Shown one piece after another: positions 26,301 through 34,280 of a stretch of 64,000 nucleotides of DNA. The stretch is from Actinocorallia longicatena. Lineage in GTDB: Bacteria; Actinomycetota; Actinomycetes; Streptosporangiales; Streptosporangiaceae. Position 1 is the stretch's first letter. Each line of letters starts with the position of its first letter. The notes under the pieces were generated by a model. The model was given only the letters and a program-made list of their open reading frames with translations. It did no database searches and was not told where the DNA came from. The translations under genes and the position numbers were made by a program. The stretch is from the NCBI RefSeq assembly GCF_039534125.1, contig NZ_BAAAUV010000004.1, positions 1 through 64,000 of the forward strand, read 5' to 3'.

Positions 26301-26879
26301 ATGCGGCACGCGCGTGACGGGGCGACCGCGGCGATGAACGCCGCCTCCCAGGTGCTGGTGGCACGTGGGAAGGTCGAACCGCAGGAGCTCGACCACGAGG
26401 GCGTCCAGTGGGGCGCCCGGGCTCGGGAGGGCGTCTGGGCGGCCACAAAGGACGGCAACAAGATCCACCTGGCCATCGACGCCGCCGCGGGCGACCGCGC
26501 GGCGACGGTGCTGCGCCCCAGCCTGCGGGTGTTCGTCGGGGTCGACGTCGACACCGACATCGTCGCCCAGACGACCTCCGACGGGATCCGCCTGGTCACC
26601 GTCGTGCACGGTCCCGAGGCCCCCACGGCCTTCCGTTTCCCCCTCACCCTCTCGGACGGCCTCGCCCTCGACCCGATGCCCTCCGGCGGATTCGACGTGG
26701 TCAACCTCCGCTACGGCGCCACGGTCGGCCGGTTCTACAGCCCCTGGGCGTGTGACTCCCTCTTCCGGCCGATCCGCGCCTTCTACGAGATCGAGGGAAG
26801 CATCCTGGTGATGCGGGTCCAGCACGAGGGCGCGGCCTATCCGGTCGTCGCCGACCCGCACTACAGCGTCGCCGGCTGA
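26301..26879 (+). CDS. Hypothetical protein with a C-terminal YPVVADP motif
   Basis: A 192-residue protein of unknown function. The C-terminal part (IRAFYEIEGSILVMRVQHEG, then AAYPVVADPHYSVAG) resembles a short beta-rich module common in exported actinobacterial proteins, which often ends in YPV-ADP. Here no signal peptide is present at any plausible start, which is odd. The ATG at 26301 is preferred because GAGGGGG lies 8 bases upstream; the frame is open back to 26187. Confidence 0.6.
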   Translation: MRHARDGATAAMNAASQVLVARGKVEPQELDHEGVQWGARAREGVWAATKDGNKIHLAIDAAAGDRAATVLRPSLRVFVGVDVDTDIVAQTTSDGIRLVTVVHGPEAPTAFRFPLTLSDGLALDPMPSGGFDVVNLRYGATVGRFYSPWACDSLFRPIRAFYEIEGSILVMRVQHEGAAYPVVADPHYSVAG

Positions 26880-26953
26880 CGGATTCCCCGCACCGCCCCG
26901 CCTGGTACTGTCCGGGGCAGCGATCGGTATCAAAGACCCGCGTCAGGTGCGAT

Positions 26954-27505
26954 GTGATCTTCTCCCACGACACTGAATGGGCCCTGGGCATCGCGGTGGG
27001 CCTGGTGAACACCTCCGCGGACGGGGCCGACGGGCTGCCCGACCTGGACGCCCTCCAGCGGTTCATCGACGAGGCCCACATGAGCGGGGTGCCCGCCCTC
27101 ACCCCGGCCGACCTCGCCGAGGTGCGCCGGCTGCGCGGGCATCTCCACGAGGTCTTCGGCGCCGAGGAGACCGGGGCCGTCGTCGAGCTGGTCAACCTGC
27201 TGCTGGCCAAGGTGCGGACGGCGCCCCAGCTGACGAACCACGACGGCTACGGCTGGCACATCCACCACCACGTGCCCGGCAGCAGGATCACCGAGCACCT
27301 GGCGGCCGAGGTCGGCATGGCCCTGGCCCAGGTGGCGTCGGCCGGTGAGATCGAGCGGTTGCGGACCTGCGCCGCCGACAGCTGCGGCCGGGTCCTGGTC
27401 GACCTCTCCCGCAACCGCTGCCGGAGATTCTGCGACTCCAAGACCTGCGGGAACAGGGCGCACGTGGCCGCCTACCGGGCACGGCGCCGCGAACTCGCGG
27501 GCTGA
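26954..27505 (+). CDS. CGNR zinc-finger regulator (ABATE domain)
   Basis: A 183-residue protein with an N-terminal ABATE domain (LGIAVGLVNTSADG, LTPADLAEVRRLRGHLHEVF) and a C-terminal CGNR zinc finger: RTCAADSCGRVLVD, RRFCDSKTCGNRAHVAAYR. Four cysteines, in a C-x4-C and a C-x4-C pair, bind zinc. Such proteins are presumed stress-response transcription factors. The GTG start at 26954 follows AGGTGCGAT. It precedes the molybdopterin genes by 98 bp and may be unrelated to them. Confidence 0.88.
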   Translation: MIFSHDTEWALGIAVGLVNTSADGADGLPDLDALQRFIDEAHMSGVPALTPADLAEVRRLRGHLHEVFGAEETGAVVELVNLLLAKVRTAPQLTNHDGYGWHIHHHVPGSRITEHLAAEVGMALAQVASAGEIERLRTCAADSCGRVLVDLSRNRCRRFCDSKTCGNRAHVAAYRARRRELAG

Positions 27506-27603
27506 TCGGGCGCCGATACGGCGAACCGGCGAAACGGGAGGGAATAAGCTGGCCGTATTCCGGTTTTTCCGGTGAACGGGCCGATTCTGCGAGGAGGGTG
27601 CGG

Positions 27604-28590
27604 GTGCGACTGGTCGACGCGTACGGGCGTCAGGCAACGGACCTGCGGGTCTCCCTGACCGACCGGTGCAACCTGAGGTGCGGCTACTGCATGCCCCCCG
27701 AGGGGCTGGACTGGCTGCCCAAGCCGTCGCTGCTCACCGACGACGAGGTGCTGCGCCTGGTCCGGATCGGCGTCGAGACGCTCGGCATCACCGAGGTGCG
27801 CTACACCGGGGGAGAGCCGCTGCTGAGGCGCGGCCTGCCGGAGATCGTCGCCCGGACCACGGCGCTGTCGCCGCGGCCGGAGGTCTCCCTGACCACCAAC
27901 GGCATCGGCCTGGCCAAGCTCGCGCGGCCGCTCAAGGACGCCGGGCTCGACCGGGTCAACGTCTCCCTCGACACCCTCGACCGGGACACCTTCAAGACCC
28001 TCGCCCACCGCGACCGGCTGGCCGACGTCCTCGCCGGGCTCGAGGCGGCCGCCGCCGCCGGGCTCACTCCCGTCAAGGTCAACGCGGTGCTGCTGCGCGG
28101 CGTCAACGAGCACGAGGCCGTGCCGCTCCTGCGGTACTGCCTCGACCGCGGCTACGAGCTCCGCTTCATCGAGCAGATGCCCCTGGACGCCCAGCACGGC
28201 TGGACCCGCGAGAACATGATCACCGCGGACGAGACCCTGGCGCTGCTCAGTGAGCGGTTCGAGCTGGAGCCGGAACCGTCGGAACTGCGCGGCAGCGCCC
28301 CGGCCCAGGCCTTCGTCGTCGAGGGCGCCAGGATCGGGATCATCGCCTCGGTGACCCGCCCGTTCTGCGGGGCCTGCGACCGGGTCAGGCTCACCGCCGA
28401 CGGCCAGATCCGCAACTGCCTGTTCGCCCGCGAGGAGTCGAACCTGCGCGACGCCATGCGCGCCGGGATCTCCGACGAGGAGATCGCCGGACGCTGGGCC
28501 GCCTCGGTCACCGCCAAGCTGCCGGGGCACGGCATCAACGACCCCGCCTTCCTCCAGCCCGACAGGCCGATGTCCGCGATCGGCGGGTGA
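27604..28590 (+). CDS. moaA: GTP 3',8-cyclase MoaA
   Basis: A 328-residue radical-SAM enzyme that makes 3',8-cyclo-GTP, the first step of molybdopterin synthesis. N-terminal cluster DRCNLRCGYCMPPEG (C-x3-C-x2-C), TGGEPLLR, and the C-terminal second cluster FCGACDRVRLTADGQIRNC (C-x2-C-x13-C). The C-terminal GG expected in MoaA is present (SAIGG). Two GTGs compete: 27598 is only 1 base from the GAGGAGG site, whereas 27604 is 6 bases away and is preferred. Confidence 0.94.
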   Translation: MRLVDAYGRQATDLRVSLTDRCNLRCGYCMPPEGLDWLPKPSLLTDDEVLRLVRIGVETLGITEVRYTGGEPLLRRGLPEIVARTTALSPRPEVSLTTNGIGLAKLARPLKDAGLDRVNVSLDTLDRDTFKTLAHRDRLADVLAGLEAAAAAGLTPVKVNAVLLRGVNEHEAVPLLRYCLDRGYELRFIEQMPLDAQHGWTRENMITADETLALLSERFELEPEPSELRGSAPAQAFVVEGARIGIIASVTRPFCGACDRVRLTADGQIRNCLFAREESNLRDAMRAGISDEEIAGRWAASVTAKLPGHGINDPAFLQPDRPMSAIGG

Positions 28591-28628
28591 TCACACCCTT
28601 TCCTCCACCGGGGGGCGACAATGGTCCC

Positions 28629-28934
28629 GTGAACGAGGAGTCGCTGGAGCATCGGGTCGAGATCGTCGTCGGAGAGGACCAGGAAGCGGGGGTGTTCGCG
28701 GGGTTCGCCTCGGTCTGGCGCACCCAGGAGGCCTTCGTCCTGGACTTCGCGATAGAGACCCGCCTGTCGGAACGGCTCGAGGACACCGCGACGGGCGAGG
28801 AGTACGTGCAGATCCCGGCGCGGGTGGTCTCCCGCATCCGGATCCCGCCCGCACAGGTGTGGGAGCTGATGAAGGCCCTCGAACAGAACCTGAGCGCCTA
28901 CGAGCGCGACTACGGGCCGCTGAACAGGGACTGA
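28629..28934 (+). CDS. DUF3467 family protein
   Basis: A 101-residue protein of the DUF3467 family, recognised from GVFAGFASVWRTQEAFVLDF, ARVVSRIRIPPAQVWELMKAL and the closing LSAYERDYGPLNRD. Function is unknown. It sits between moaA and mobA, 38 bp after moaA and 4 bp before mobA, so a link with molybdenum cofactor use is possible. No ribosome binding site precedes the GTG at 28629; a weak GACAAT ends 6 nt upstream. Confidence 0.78.
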   Translation: MNEESLEHRVEIVVGEDQEAGVFAGFASVWRTQEAFVLDFAIETRLSERLEDTATGEEYVQIPARVVSRIRIPPAQVWELMKALEQNLSAYERDYGPLNRD

Positions 28935-28938
28935 TCAC

Positions 28939-29487
28939 ATGCCGGTGGACTACGACGCGGTGATCCTCTCCGGGGGAGAGGGTCGCAGGTTCGGCGGCGG
29001 GGACAAGCCCGGCGCCCTGGTCGGCGGGGTACCGCTGATCGTCAGGGTCGCGGGGGCCGTCGCGGACGCGGGCCGTCTGGTCGTCGTCGGGCCGGCGCGC
29101 GACGATCTGCCCGGCGCGGTGTTCGTCCGGGAGGAGCCTCGGGGCGGCGGGCCGGTCCCCGCGCTGCGGGCCGGGCTGGAGGAGGTACGGTCGCCCGCCG
29201 TGGCGCTGCTGGCCGCCGATCTGCCGTTCCTGACCGCCGGAGTGATCGACGGGCTGCGCCGCCACGACCGGGCCGTCCTGGTCGACCGCGACGGCCGCGA
29301 CCAGTGGCTGACGGGCGTCTGGCCCGCGGACGCGCTGCGCGAGGCCCTGGCGGCCTACCGGGGGGCGTCGCTGCGCGGCCTGCTGGAGCCCCTGGCGGCC
29401 GTCCGGGTGCCGGTGCCCGATGATTGGTTCGACTGCGACACCCCGCAGGACCTGGCGCACGCCAGGAAGATCGTCGAGGAGAGCTGA
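28939..29487 (+). CDS. mobA: Molybdenum cofactor guanylyltransferase MobA-like
   Basis: A 182-residue NTP-transferase. The N-terminal nucleotide loop is ILSGGEGRRFGGGDKP (LxGGxxxRxGxxK-type), followed by LLAADLPFLTAGVID, which holds the metal-binding DLP. It should attach GMP to Mo-molybdopterin, or it is a close relative. Its stop overlaps the start of a DUF6457 gene; in many actinobacteria the two are fused, which supports this assignment. Confidence 0.87.
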   Translation: MPVDYDAVILSGGEGRRFGGGDKPGALVGGVPLIVRVAGAVADAGRLVVVGPARDDLPGAVFVREEPRGGGPVPALRAGLEEVRSPAVALLAADLPFLTAGVIDGLRRHDRAVLVDRDGRDQWLTGVWPADALREALAAYRGASLRGLLEPLAAVRVPVPDDWFDCDTPQDLAHARKIVEES

Positions 29488-29708
29488 TGGACGAGTGGAT
29501 CGCGACGGCCTGCGCCGAACTGGGCCTCGACCCCGCCGACGTGGACCGGAACCTGATCCTCGACATGGCCAGGGACGTCGCCCACGGCGTGGCTAGGCCC
29601 GCCGCGCCGTTGACCGCCTACCTCCTGGGCGTGGCCGTGGGCCGCGGCGGGGACCCGAAGGAGCTGGCGGCCCGGCTGTCGGAACTGGCTAGCCGTCCGA
29701 CGGGCTGA
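29487..29708 (+). CDS. DUF6457 small protein, partner of MobA
   Basis: A 73-residue helical protein: MDEWIATACAELGLDPADVD, ILDMARDVAHGVARPAAPL, TAYLLGVAVGRGGDP. DUF6457 is often the C-terminal domain of actinobacterial MobA; here it is separate but coupled (TGATG overlap at 29485-29489). Its role is unknown. It overlaps the facing small gene by 20 bp at its end. Confidence 0.75.
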   Translation: MDEWIATACAELGLDPADVDRNLILDMARDVAHGVARPAAPLTAYLLGVAVGRGGDPKELAARLSELASRPTG

Positions 29709-29898
29709 GCTCCCCCACGGGCACCGCGTCCTTGAAGAAGCCGCGCCGGTCGAGGAAGGACGTCAGCGAGTCCTTGTGCCCGTCGCAGGCCAGCCACACC
29801 TTCCGGCGCTCCGGGGTGTGGATCTTCGGGTTGTTCCAGCGCAGCCCCCAGTCCGCCGCCTCGCGGCAGTCCTTGGCGGAACACTGTAGATCGCTCAC
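29689..29898 (-). CDS. Conserved small cysteine protein (actinobacterial, function unknown)
   Basis: A 69-residue protein starting MSDLQCSAKDCREAADWGLR, followed by WNNPKIHTPERRKVWLACDGH. The C-x4-C and C-x2-H pattern suggests one bound zinc. The sequence type is widespread in actinobacteria and is sometimes misannotated as acetone carboxylase. Its stop region overlaps the DUF6457 gene on the other strand. Confidence 0.75.
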   Translation of the reverse strand: MSDLQCSAKDCREAADWGLRWNNPKIHTPERRKVWLACDGHKDSLTSFLDRRGFFKDAVPVGELSPSDG

Positions 29899-30011
29899 TT
29901 GAATCCCTCTTTGTCGGTTTCGGGGGTCTTTCGGGTTTCTTTTCCGTGGAGCGCCGGGCAGCGTGGACCCTGTGCCCGCGACGGGCGCGCCCGACGATTC
30001 AGGGGGATCTC

Positions 30012-30143
30012 ATGGGCGACACCAGGAAGAAGCCGGCGAAGACCACCGGTAAGGCGAAGAAGGCCTCGCTCAAGGCCACTCGCGCCGCCAAGCAGGAGAA
30101 ACGGGCCATCAGGGACCGCGGGGAGCGGATGCCTGAGGAATAG
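30012..30143 (+). CDS. Small Lys/Arg-rich protein
   Basis: A 43-residue, highly basic protein (MGDTRKKPAKTTGKAKKASL...). AGGGGGAT precedes the ATG, and a hairpin terminator follows 10 bases after the stop. Both support a real small gene. Function is unknown; nucleic-acid or ribosome binding would fit the charge. Confidence 0.55.
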   Translation: MGDTRKKPAKTTGKAKKASLKATRAAKQEKRAIRDRGERMPEE

Positions 30144-30153
30144 GCCGCGGACG

Positions 30154-30181
30154 GGGCGTGGACGGATCGTCGTCCGCGCCC
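30154..30181 (+). terminator. Hairpin terminator after the small basic protein gene
   Basis: GGGCGTGGACG, 6-base loop, CGTCCGCGCCC then TTTCTCCT: 11-bp stem with one G-T pair, 10 bases after the stop at 30143. Confidence 0.65.
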
Positions 30182-30350
30182 TTTCTCCTGCTCTCACCGC
30201 CCCCTCCCGGACAACAGTCTAGGAGGTACGGTGGTCGCGAGGGGCGGCTCCTGGACGTGCTTCCTTCTTCTCCGCGTGAATCCAGCGCGTCCGCTCTCCG
30301 CCCCTCGACCGCTCGATCGCGCGCTGGACGACATGAGGTGATGAGACTCG

Positions 30351-32900
30351 GTGGATCGGCTGGCCGGGGTGCTCATGCGCAGGCTGCGCGTCGTCGTGCC
30401 GGAGACGCTCCTCGACGGGGCCGTGCCGCCCGCCAGGGGGCGCAGGGGCAGGCGCGCCGAGGTGGCCAACGGGCTGATGGCCCTCGAGGCCGACCTCGTG
30501 GAGCTCGGATTCGTGGTCGCCGCCGATCTGCGCGCGGCACTCGGAGCCCTGACCGGCGACCAGCTCGCCGTCGCGGGCCGCAGGCTGGTGGACCTGGCCC
30601 AGCGGGAGGTCGGCGCCGACGTCCTGCACGTGCCGCTGTTCCGCCACTTTCCCGAGTCGGTCCCCGAGGACACCCTCGAGCTGTACGTGCGCCGGATGTT
30701 CACCCGGCTGGTCCAGGAGCGCGAGCAGCCGTGCGCGCTGTGCGGCGATCGCCGCTCGGTCCATCCGGTCCGGCCCTGCGCCCATCTGGTCTGCCGCAAC
30801 TGCTGGGACGGCGGGGAGTACACCGCCTGCCCGCTGTGCCACCGCCGCGTCGATCCCAAGGACGCCTTCCTGCGGCCCACGAGGGAGCGGGCCGGGCGGG
30901 CGCCGTCCGGGACGGCCCGGCGGACGATCCTGCTGGCCCACGGCTCCGACGCCGCCGGCCTCTCGCGCGACCTGCTGCGGTCGCTGCTGACGCGGCAGAC
31001 CCCGCTGTCGGAGCGCGACCGGGCGGACGTCGCGGTCCTGCTCGGCGAGAACCTGCCCGCCTCGGCCGGCTGGCTGCCCCCGCGCGTTCCGGTCCGTGCG
31101 TCCAGGGCGGCGGCGCTGGCCGTCCTGCTGCCCGCAGTGGACGACCCGGCGCCGCTGCTCGAGGCGCATGTGGACACGGCCACGGACGTCCTGAGGCTGC
31201 TGTTCGCGCTGTCCGGCGGCGACCCCGCGCTCGACGCTCTGCCGCCCCGCCGTGTCTCACCGCCCCGGTGGCTGCGCCGGGCGCTGCTCGACCGGATGGA
31301 ACGCCTGCCGCTCCCGCTGCTGGCCGAGGATCTGCGGCGGCACGGCGAGAAGTGGAAGCACGCGGCCGAGGTCCTGCATCCGTTCGCGTCCCACCGGCGG
31401 CATCCGGGCGTCGCGACCGCCTTCGCGGCGCTGCGCCGCACCCGGCTCGACCCGGCCACCGCGTTCGGCGGGACCGTGCTGGAGCGGGCCGCGGAACACC
31501 CCGCGACCTTCGTCTTCGACGGGGAGCGGCTGCGCGTCACGACCTTCGCCGGCCACACCGAGCGGGCGATGCGGCACGGCGGGGCCGCGGCCGGGCTGCT
31601 GGCCCAGCGGCCGGGCGAGCTGGTCCGCAGGCTCGGCAGGCTGGCCAGGCTCGAGACCCCGGCGCTGGAGGCGGCCGTCGCCGAGGCCGTGCCCCGGGTC
31701 GCGCCCGGGGTGCTCGTCGCCGCGCTCGGGCAGATCCGCACGCCGGAGGGCGGGAGGAGGGTGTTCTTCCCGCGCGGGGGGACCACCTGGATCGCCCCCG
31801 ACCGGCGCCCGCCCATCGGCGAGGAGCGCCGGGCGGCGCTGACGGGGCTGCTGGCCGGTGAGCTGCGGGCACGGGCCCGTGAACTGCCCGGGGTCGGATC
31901 GGCTCTGCTCGACGCGGGCCTCGCCGACCTCGTGGCCCCCACCAGCGACAGGACGGCGTCGGCGGCGCTGGTCCGGATGCCGCGCGGCAGCGTCCAGCCG
32001 ATCCCGCGCGGGCCCCTGCGGCTGTTCCTGCACTGGATGGAGCAGGACGGCGCCCGCATCGACCTCGACCTGTCGGTGGCGGTCTTCGACGAGTCCTGGG
32101 CCTTCGTCGGCGTGTGCGACTACACCGGGCTGAGGCTCGGGGACGGCGCGGCGGTCCACTCCGGTGACCTGACGTCCGCGCCCGCCCCGCTCGGCGCGAC
32201 CGAGTACGTCGATCTCGACCTGCGCGCGCTGCGGATGCTGGGCGGCCGCTACGCGGTGCCGGTCGTGCTGTCCTACAACACGGTGCCGTTCGACCGGCTG
32301 CGGCGCGGTTTCGCCGGGCTGATGAGCTCTCCCGGACGGCAGTTCGACCCGGTCGCGGTGGAACAGCGCTTCGACCTCGCGGGCCCGGCCAAGGTGCTGG
32401 TGCCGTTCGTGGCCGACCTGTGGTCTCGGCGGATGCGCTGGGTCGACCTCGACCTGTCGGGGGTCGGGCACGGGCTGAACGTGCACGGCTACAGCCTCAG
32501 GCTCGGCCGGCTGGCGCAGGCCGTCGAGCAGGTGTACGGGGAGGGAGGCCGGGTCACCCTGTGGGAGCTGGCCTGCTGGCACGCGGGGGCCAGGGCCTCG
32601 AACGTCACGGTCAGGAGCGGGAACGGCTCGCTCGTCCGGTACGTGAGGGGCGCGGGGGAGGACGCGGACGCCTTCACCGGACGGCTGCTCGCGGGCGGGG
32701 AGCCCGACGACGTCCGGCCCCCGCCCCCGGACCCCGGCTTCGCCGCCCTGGTGAAGGCCGACCTCGACCTCCCCGGGGGAACCGAGGTCTACGCCCTCTA
32801 TCCCTGGCGCCTGGACGCCTCCAAGGTCAGGCTGCTGGACGCCGCCGACCTGCTCAGCCCCCTCGTCCCTGCGCGCGTCCCCGCCCGCATAGAGGCCTAG
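30351..32900 (+). CDS. RING-finger protein of the MXAN_6230/SCO0854 family
   Basis: An 849-residue protein. A complete C3HC4 RING-type motif lies at C128-x2-C131-x11-C143-x-H145-x2-C148-x2-C151-x8-C160-x2-C163. Such fingers are rare in bacteria. The middle is a long helical region. The C-terminal third (about 560-740) has IDLDLSVAVFDESWAFVGVCDY, YVDLDLRAL and VVLSYNTVPFDRL, which resemble a TerD-type calcium-binding fold. The role is unknown; ubiquitin-ligase activity should not be assumed. The GTG start is preceded by GAGGTGA. It stands alone, with no ter genes beside it, and overlaps the facing gene by 4 bp. Confidence 0.82.
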   Translation: MDRLAGVLMRRLRVVVPETLLDGAVPPARGRRGRRAEVANGLMALEADLVELGFVVAADLRAALGALTGDQLAVAGRRLVDLAQREVGADVLHVPLFRHFPESVPEDTLELYVRRMFTRLVQEREQPCALCGDRRSVHPVRPCAHLVCRNCWDGGEYTACPLCHRRVDPKDAFLRPTRERAGRAPSGTARRTILLAHGSDAAGLSRDLLRSLLTRQTPLSERDRADVAVLLGENLPASAGWLPPRVPVRASRAAALAVLLPAVDDPAPLLEAHVDTATDVLRLLFALSGGDPALDALPPRRVSPPRWLRRALLDRMERLPLPLLAEDLRRHGEKWKHAAEVLHPFASHRRHPGVATAFAALRRTRLDPATAFGGTVLERAAEHPATFVFDGERLRVTTFAGHTERAMRHGGAAAGLLAQRPGELVRRLGRLARLETPALEAAVAEAVPRVAPGVLVAALGQIRTPEGGRRVFFPRGGTTWIAPDRRPPIGEERRAALTGLLAGELRARARELPGVGSALLDAGLADLVAPTSDRTASAALVRMPRGSVQPIPRGPLRLFLHWMEQDGARIDLDLSVAVFDESWAFVGVCDYTGLRLGDGAAVHSGDLTSAPAPLGATEYVDLDLRALRMLGGRYAVPVVLSYNTVPFDRLRRGFAGLMSSPGRQFDPVAVEQRFDLAGPAKVLVPFVADLWSRRMRWVDLDLSGVGHGLNVHGYSLRLGRLAQAVEQVYGEGGRVTLWELACWHAGARASNVTVRSGNGSLVRYVRGAGEDADAFTGRLLAGGEPDDVRPPPPDPGFAALVKADLDLPGGTEVYALYPWRLDASKVRLLDAADLLSPLVPARVPARIEA

Positions 32901-33733
32901 ATCACGGTCTTCATGTAGTCGCCGATCGGCTGGGTCGGGCGGCCGATGAGGGCGGCGAGGGTGCCGGGGGTGCGCTCCAGCCAGCCCTGTGCGATGTGGG
33001 TGTCGACGTCGGCCAGGAGGCCCGCGACGGCCTCGGGGAGGCCGTTGGCCGCGAGGACCTTCGCGAACTCGGCCTCCGGGAGGTCGGTGTAGGTCACCGC
33101 CGTGCCGGAGGCGGCCGAGATCGCCGCGGCCAGCTCGGTGAGGCTCCACGCGGTGTCGCCCGACAGCTCGTAGGTCTCGCCGGTGTGGCCCTCGCCGGTG
33201 AGGACGGCCACCGCGGCGGCGGCGTAGTCGGCGCGGGCGGCGCTGGCCACCCGGCCCTCGCCCGCGGCGCCGAAGATCGCGCCCGCCTGCGGGGCGTGGG
33301 CGATCGAGGCCTGGTAGTTCTCGTGGTACCAGCTGTTGCGCAGGATGGTGAAGGGGACGCCCGAGGCCCTCAGATAGGTCTCGGTGGCCCGGTGCTCGCC
33401 GACCAGCTTCGCGGTCGTGGTGTCGGCGTAGGGGGCGCTGGTGTAGACGACGCGGGCGCCGGCCTCCTTGGCGGCGTCGATCACGGCCGAGTGCTGGCGG
33501 ACCCGGTTGCCGTGGTCGGTTCCCGAGATCAGCAGGACGACCTCGGCGCCGGCGAAGGCGGCCTTCAGGGTCTCGGGCCGGTCGTAGTGCGCCTCACGGA
33601 CCTCGACGCCCAGATCGGCGGCCTTCTCCGGGGCCCGCACGGCGGCGACGACCCGGTCGGCTCCGGCCTTCTCCTTCAGCCCCTCGACGACGAGGCGGCC
33701 CAGCTGTCCGGTGGCACCGGTCACAACGATCAT
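32897..33733 (-). CDS. NmrA/QorB-like NAD(P)H-binding oxidoreductase (YtfG type)
   Basis: A 278-residue atypical SDR. MIVVTGATGQLGRLVVEGL is the nucleotide loop (GATGQLG). FTILRNSWYHENY and VVYTSAPYADTTTAKL match E. coli QorB (YtfG), an NADPH quinone reductase. It lies divergent from an HxlR regulator, the same arrangement as ytfG-ytfH, so it is probably induced by quinones or aldehydes. The ATG at 33733 follows GAGGAGAG; the frame extends a little upstream without a better start. Confidence 0.87.
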   Translation of the reverse strand: MIVVTGATGQLGRLVVEGLKEKAGADRVVAAVRAPEKAADLGVEVREAHYDRPETLKAAFAGAEVVLLISGTDHGNRVRQHSAVIDAAKEAGARVVYTSAPYADTTTAKLVGEHRATETYLRASGVPFTILRNSWYHENYQASIAHAPQAGAIFGAAGEGRVASAARADYAAAAVAVLTGEGHTGETYELSGDTAWSLTELAAAISAASGTAVTYTDLPEAEFAKVLAANGLPEAVAGLLADVDTHIAQGWLERTPGTLAALIGRPTQPIGDYMKTVI

Positions 33734-33771
33734 CGAACTCTCCTCAAGCCGAAGTATCTGACAGATCAAAG

Positions 33772-33783
33772 GTTAGTACTAAC
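33772..33783. promoter_or_regulatory. HxlR operator candidate GTTAGTACTAAC
   Basis: Perfect 12-bp palindrome midway in the 86-bp gap between the oxidoreductase and hxlR. Its position suits repression of both by the HxlR dimer. Confidence 0.65.
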
Positions 33784-33807
33784 TTCTAGAAAGTACAACC
33801 CGGCGAG

Positions 33808-33813
33808 TAAGCT
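33808..33813 (+). promoter_or_regulatory. Putative -10 (TAAGCT) of leaderless hxlR
   Basis: TAAGCT ends 6 nt before the GTG at 33820, with TTCTAG 18 bases further upstream as a weak -35. There is no Shine-Dalgarno. Confidence 0.4.
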
Positions 33814-33819
33814 GCGGTC

Positions 33820-34191
33820 GTGGAAGAGTTCGAGCGGATCGTGTATGACGTGTTCGCCAAGCGGTGCACGTCGCGGGAGACCCTGGAGCACCTGACCGGC
33901 CGGTGGGGCATCCTCGTGCTGGCGGCGCTGTCGGAGGGCACCTACCGCTTCAACGAGCTGCGCAGGCGTGTCGACGGGGTGAGCGACAAGATGCTGTCGC
34001 AGACCCTCCAGGCGCTGGAGCGCGACGGCATGGTGCTGCGCGTCGTCGAGCAGACGATCCCGCCGAAGTCCGAGTACAGCCTGACCCCGCTGGGCGCCGA
34101 GGCCGCCGACCGGCTCGTGCCGCTGATCCACTGGCTCGAGAGCCGGATGCCCGAGGTGGCCGAGGCGCGGGAGCGGTATCAGGGGCGATAG
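33820..34191 (+). CDS. HxlR family transcriptional regulator (YtfH type)
   Basis: A 123-residue winged-helix regulator: CTSRETLEHLTGRWGILVLA, FNELRRRVDGVSDKMLSQTL (recognition helix), LERDGMVLRVV, SEYSLTPLGAEA. It has a cysteine near the N-terminus (KRCTSRE), like the redox-sensing Cys in some HxlR proteins. It probably controls the divergent quinone-reductase gene. Confidence 0.9.
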   Translation: MEEFERIVYDVFAKRCTSRETLEHLTGRWGILVLAALSEGTYRFNELRRRVDGVSDKMLSQTLQALERDGMVLRVVEQTIPPKSEYSLTPLGAEAADRLVPLIHWLESRMPEVAEARERYQGR

Positions 34192-34280
34192 ACCGAGTAT
34201 GGGGATACTCGCGACAAATTCCGTTCAGTCGGGTGTGCTTGGATGATCAACATTTCTCGCACCCTCACCGGGAGTCCCCC

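Noticed and set aside
27506..27603. A molybdenum-cofactor riboswitch before moaA
   Set aside because: The 98-bp gap is too short and shows no multi-stem structure of that class.
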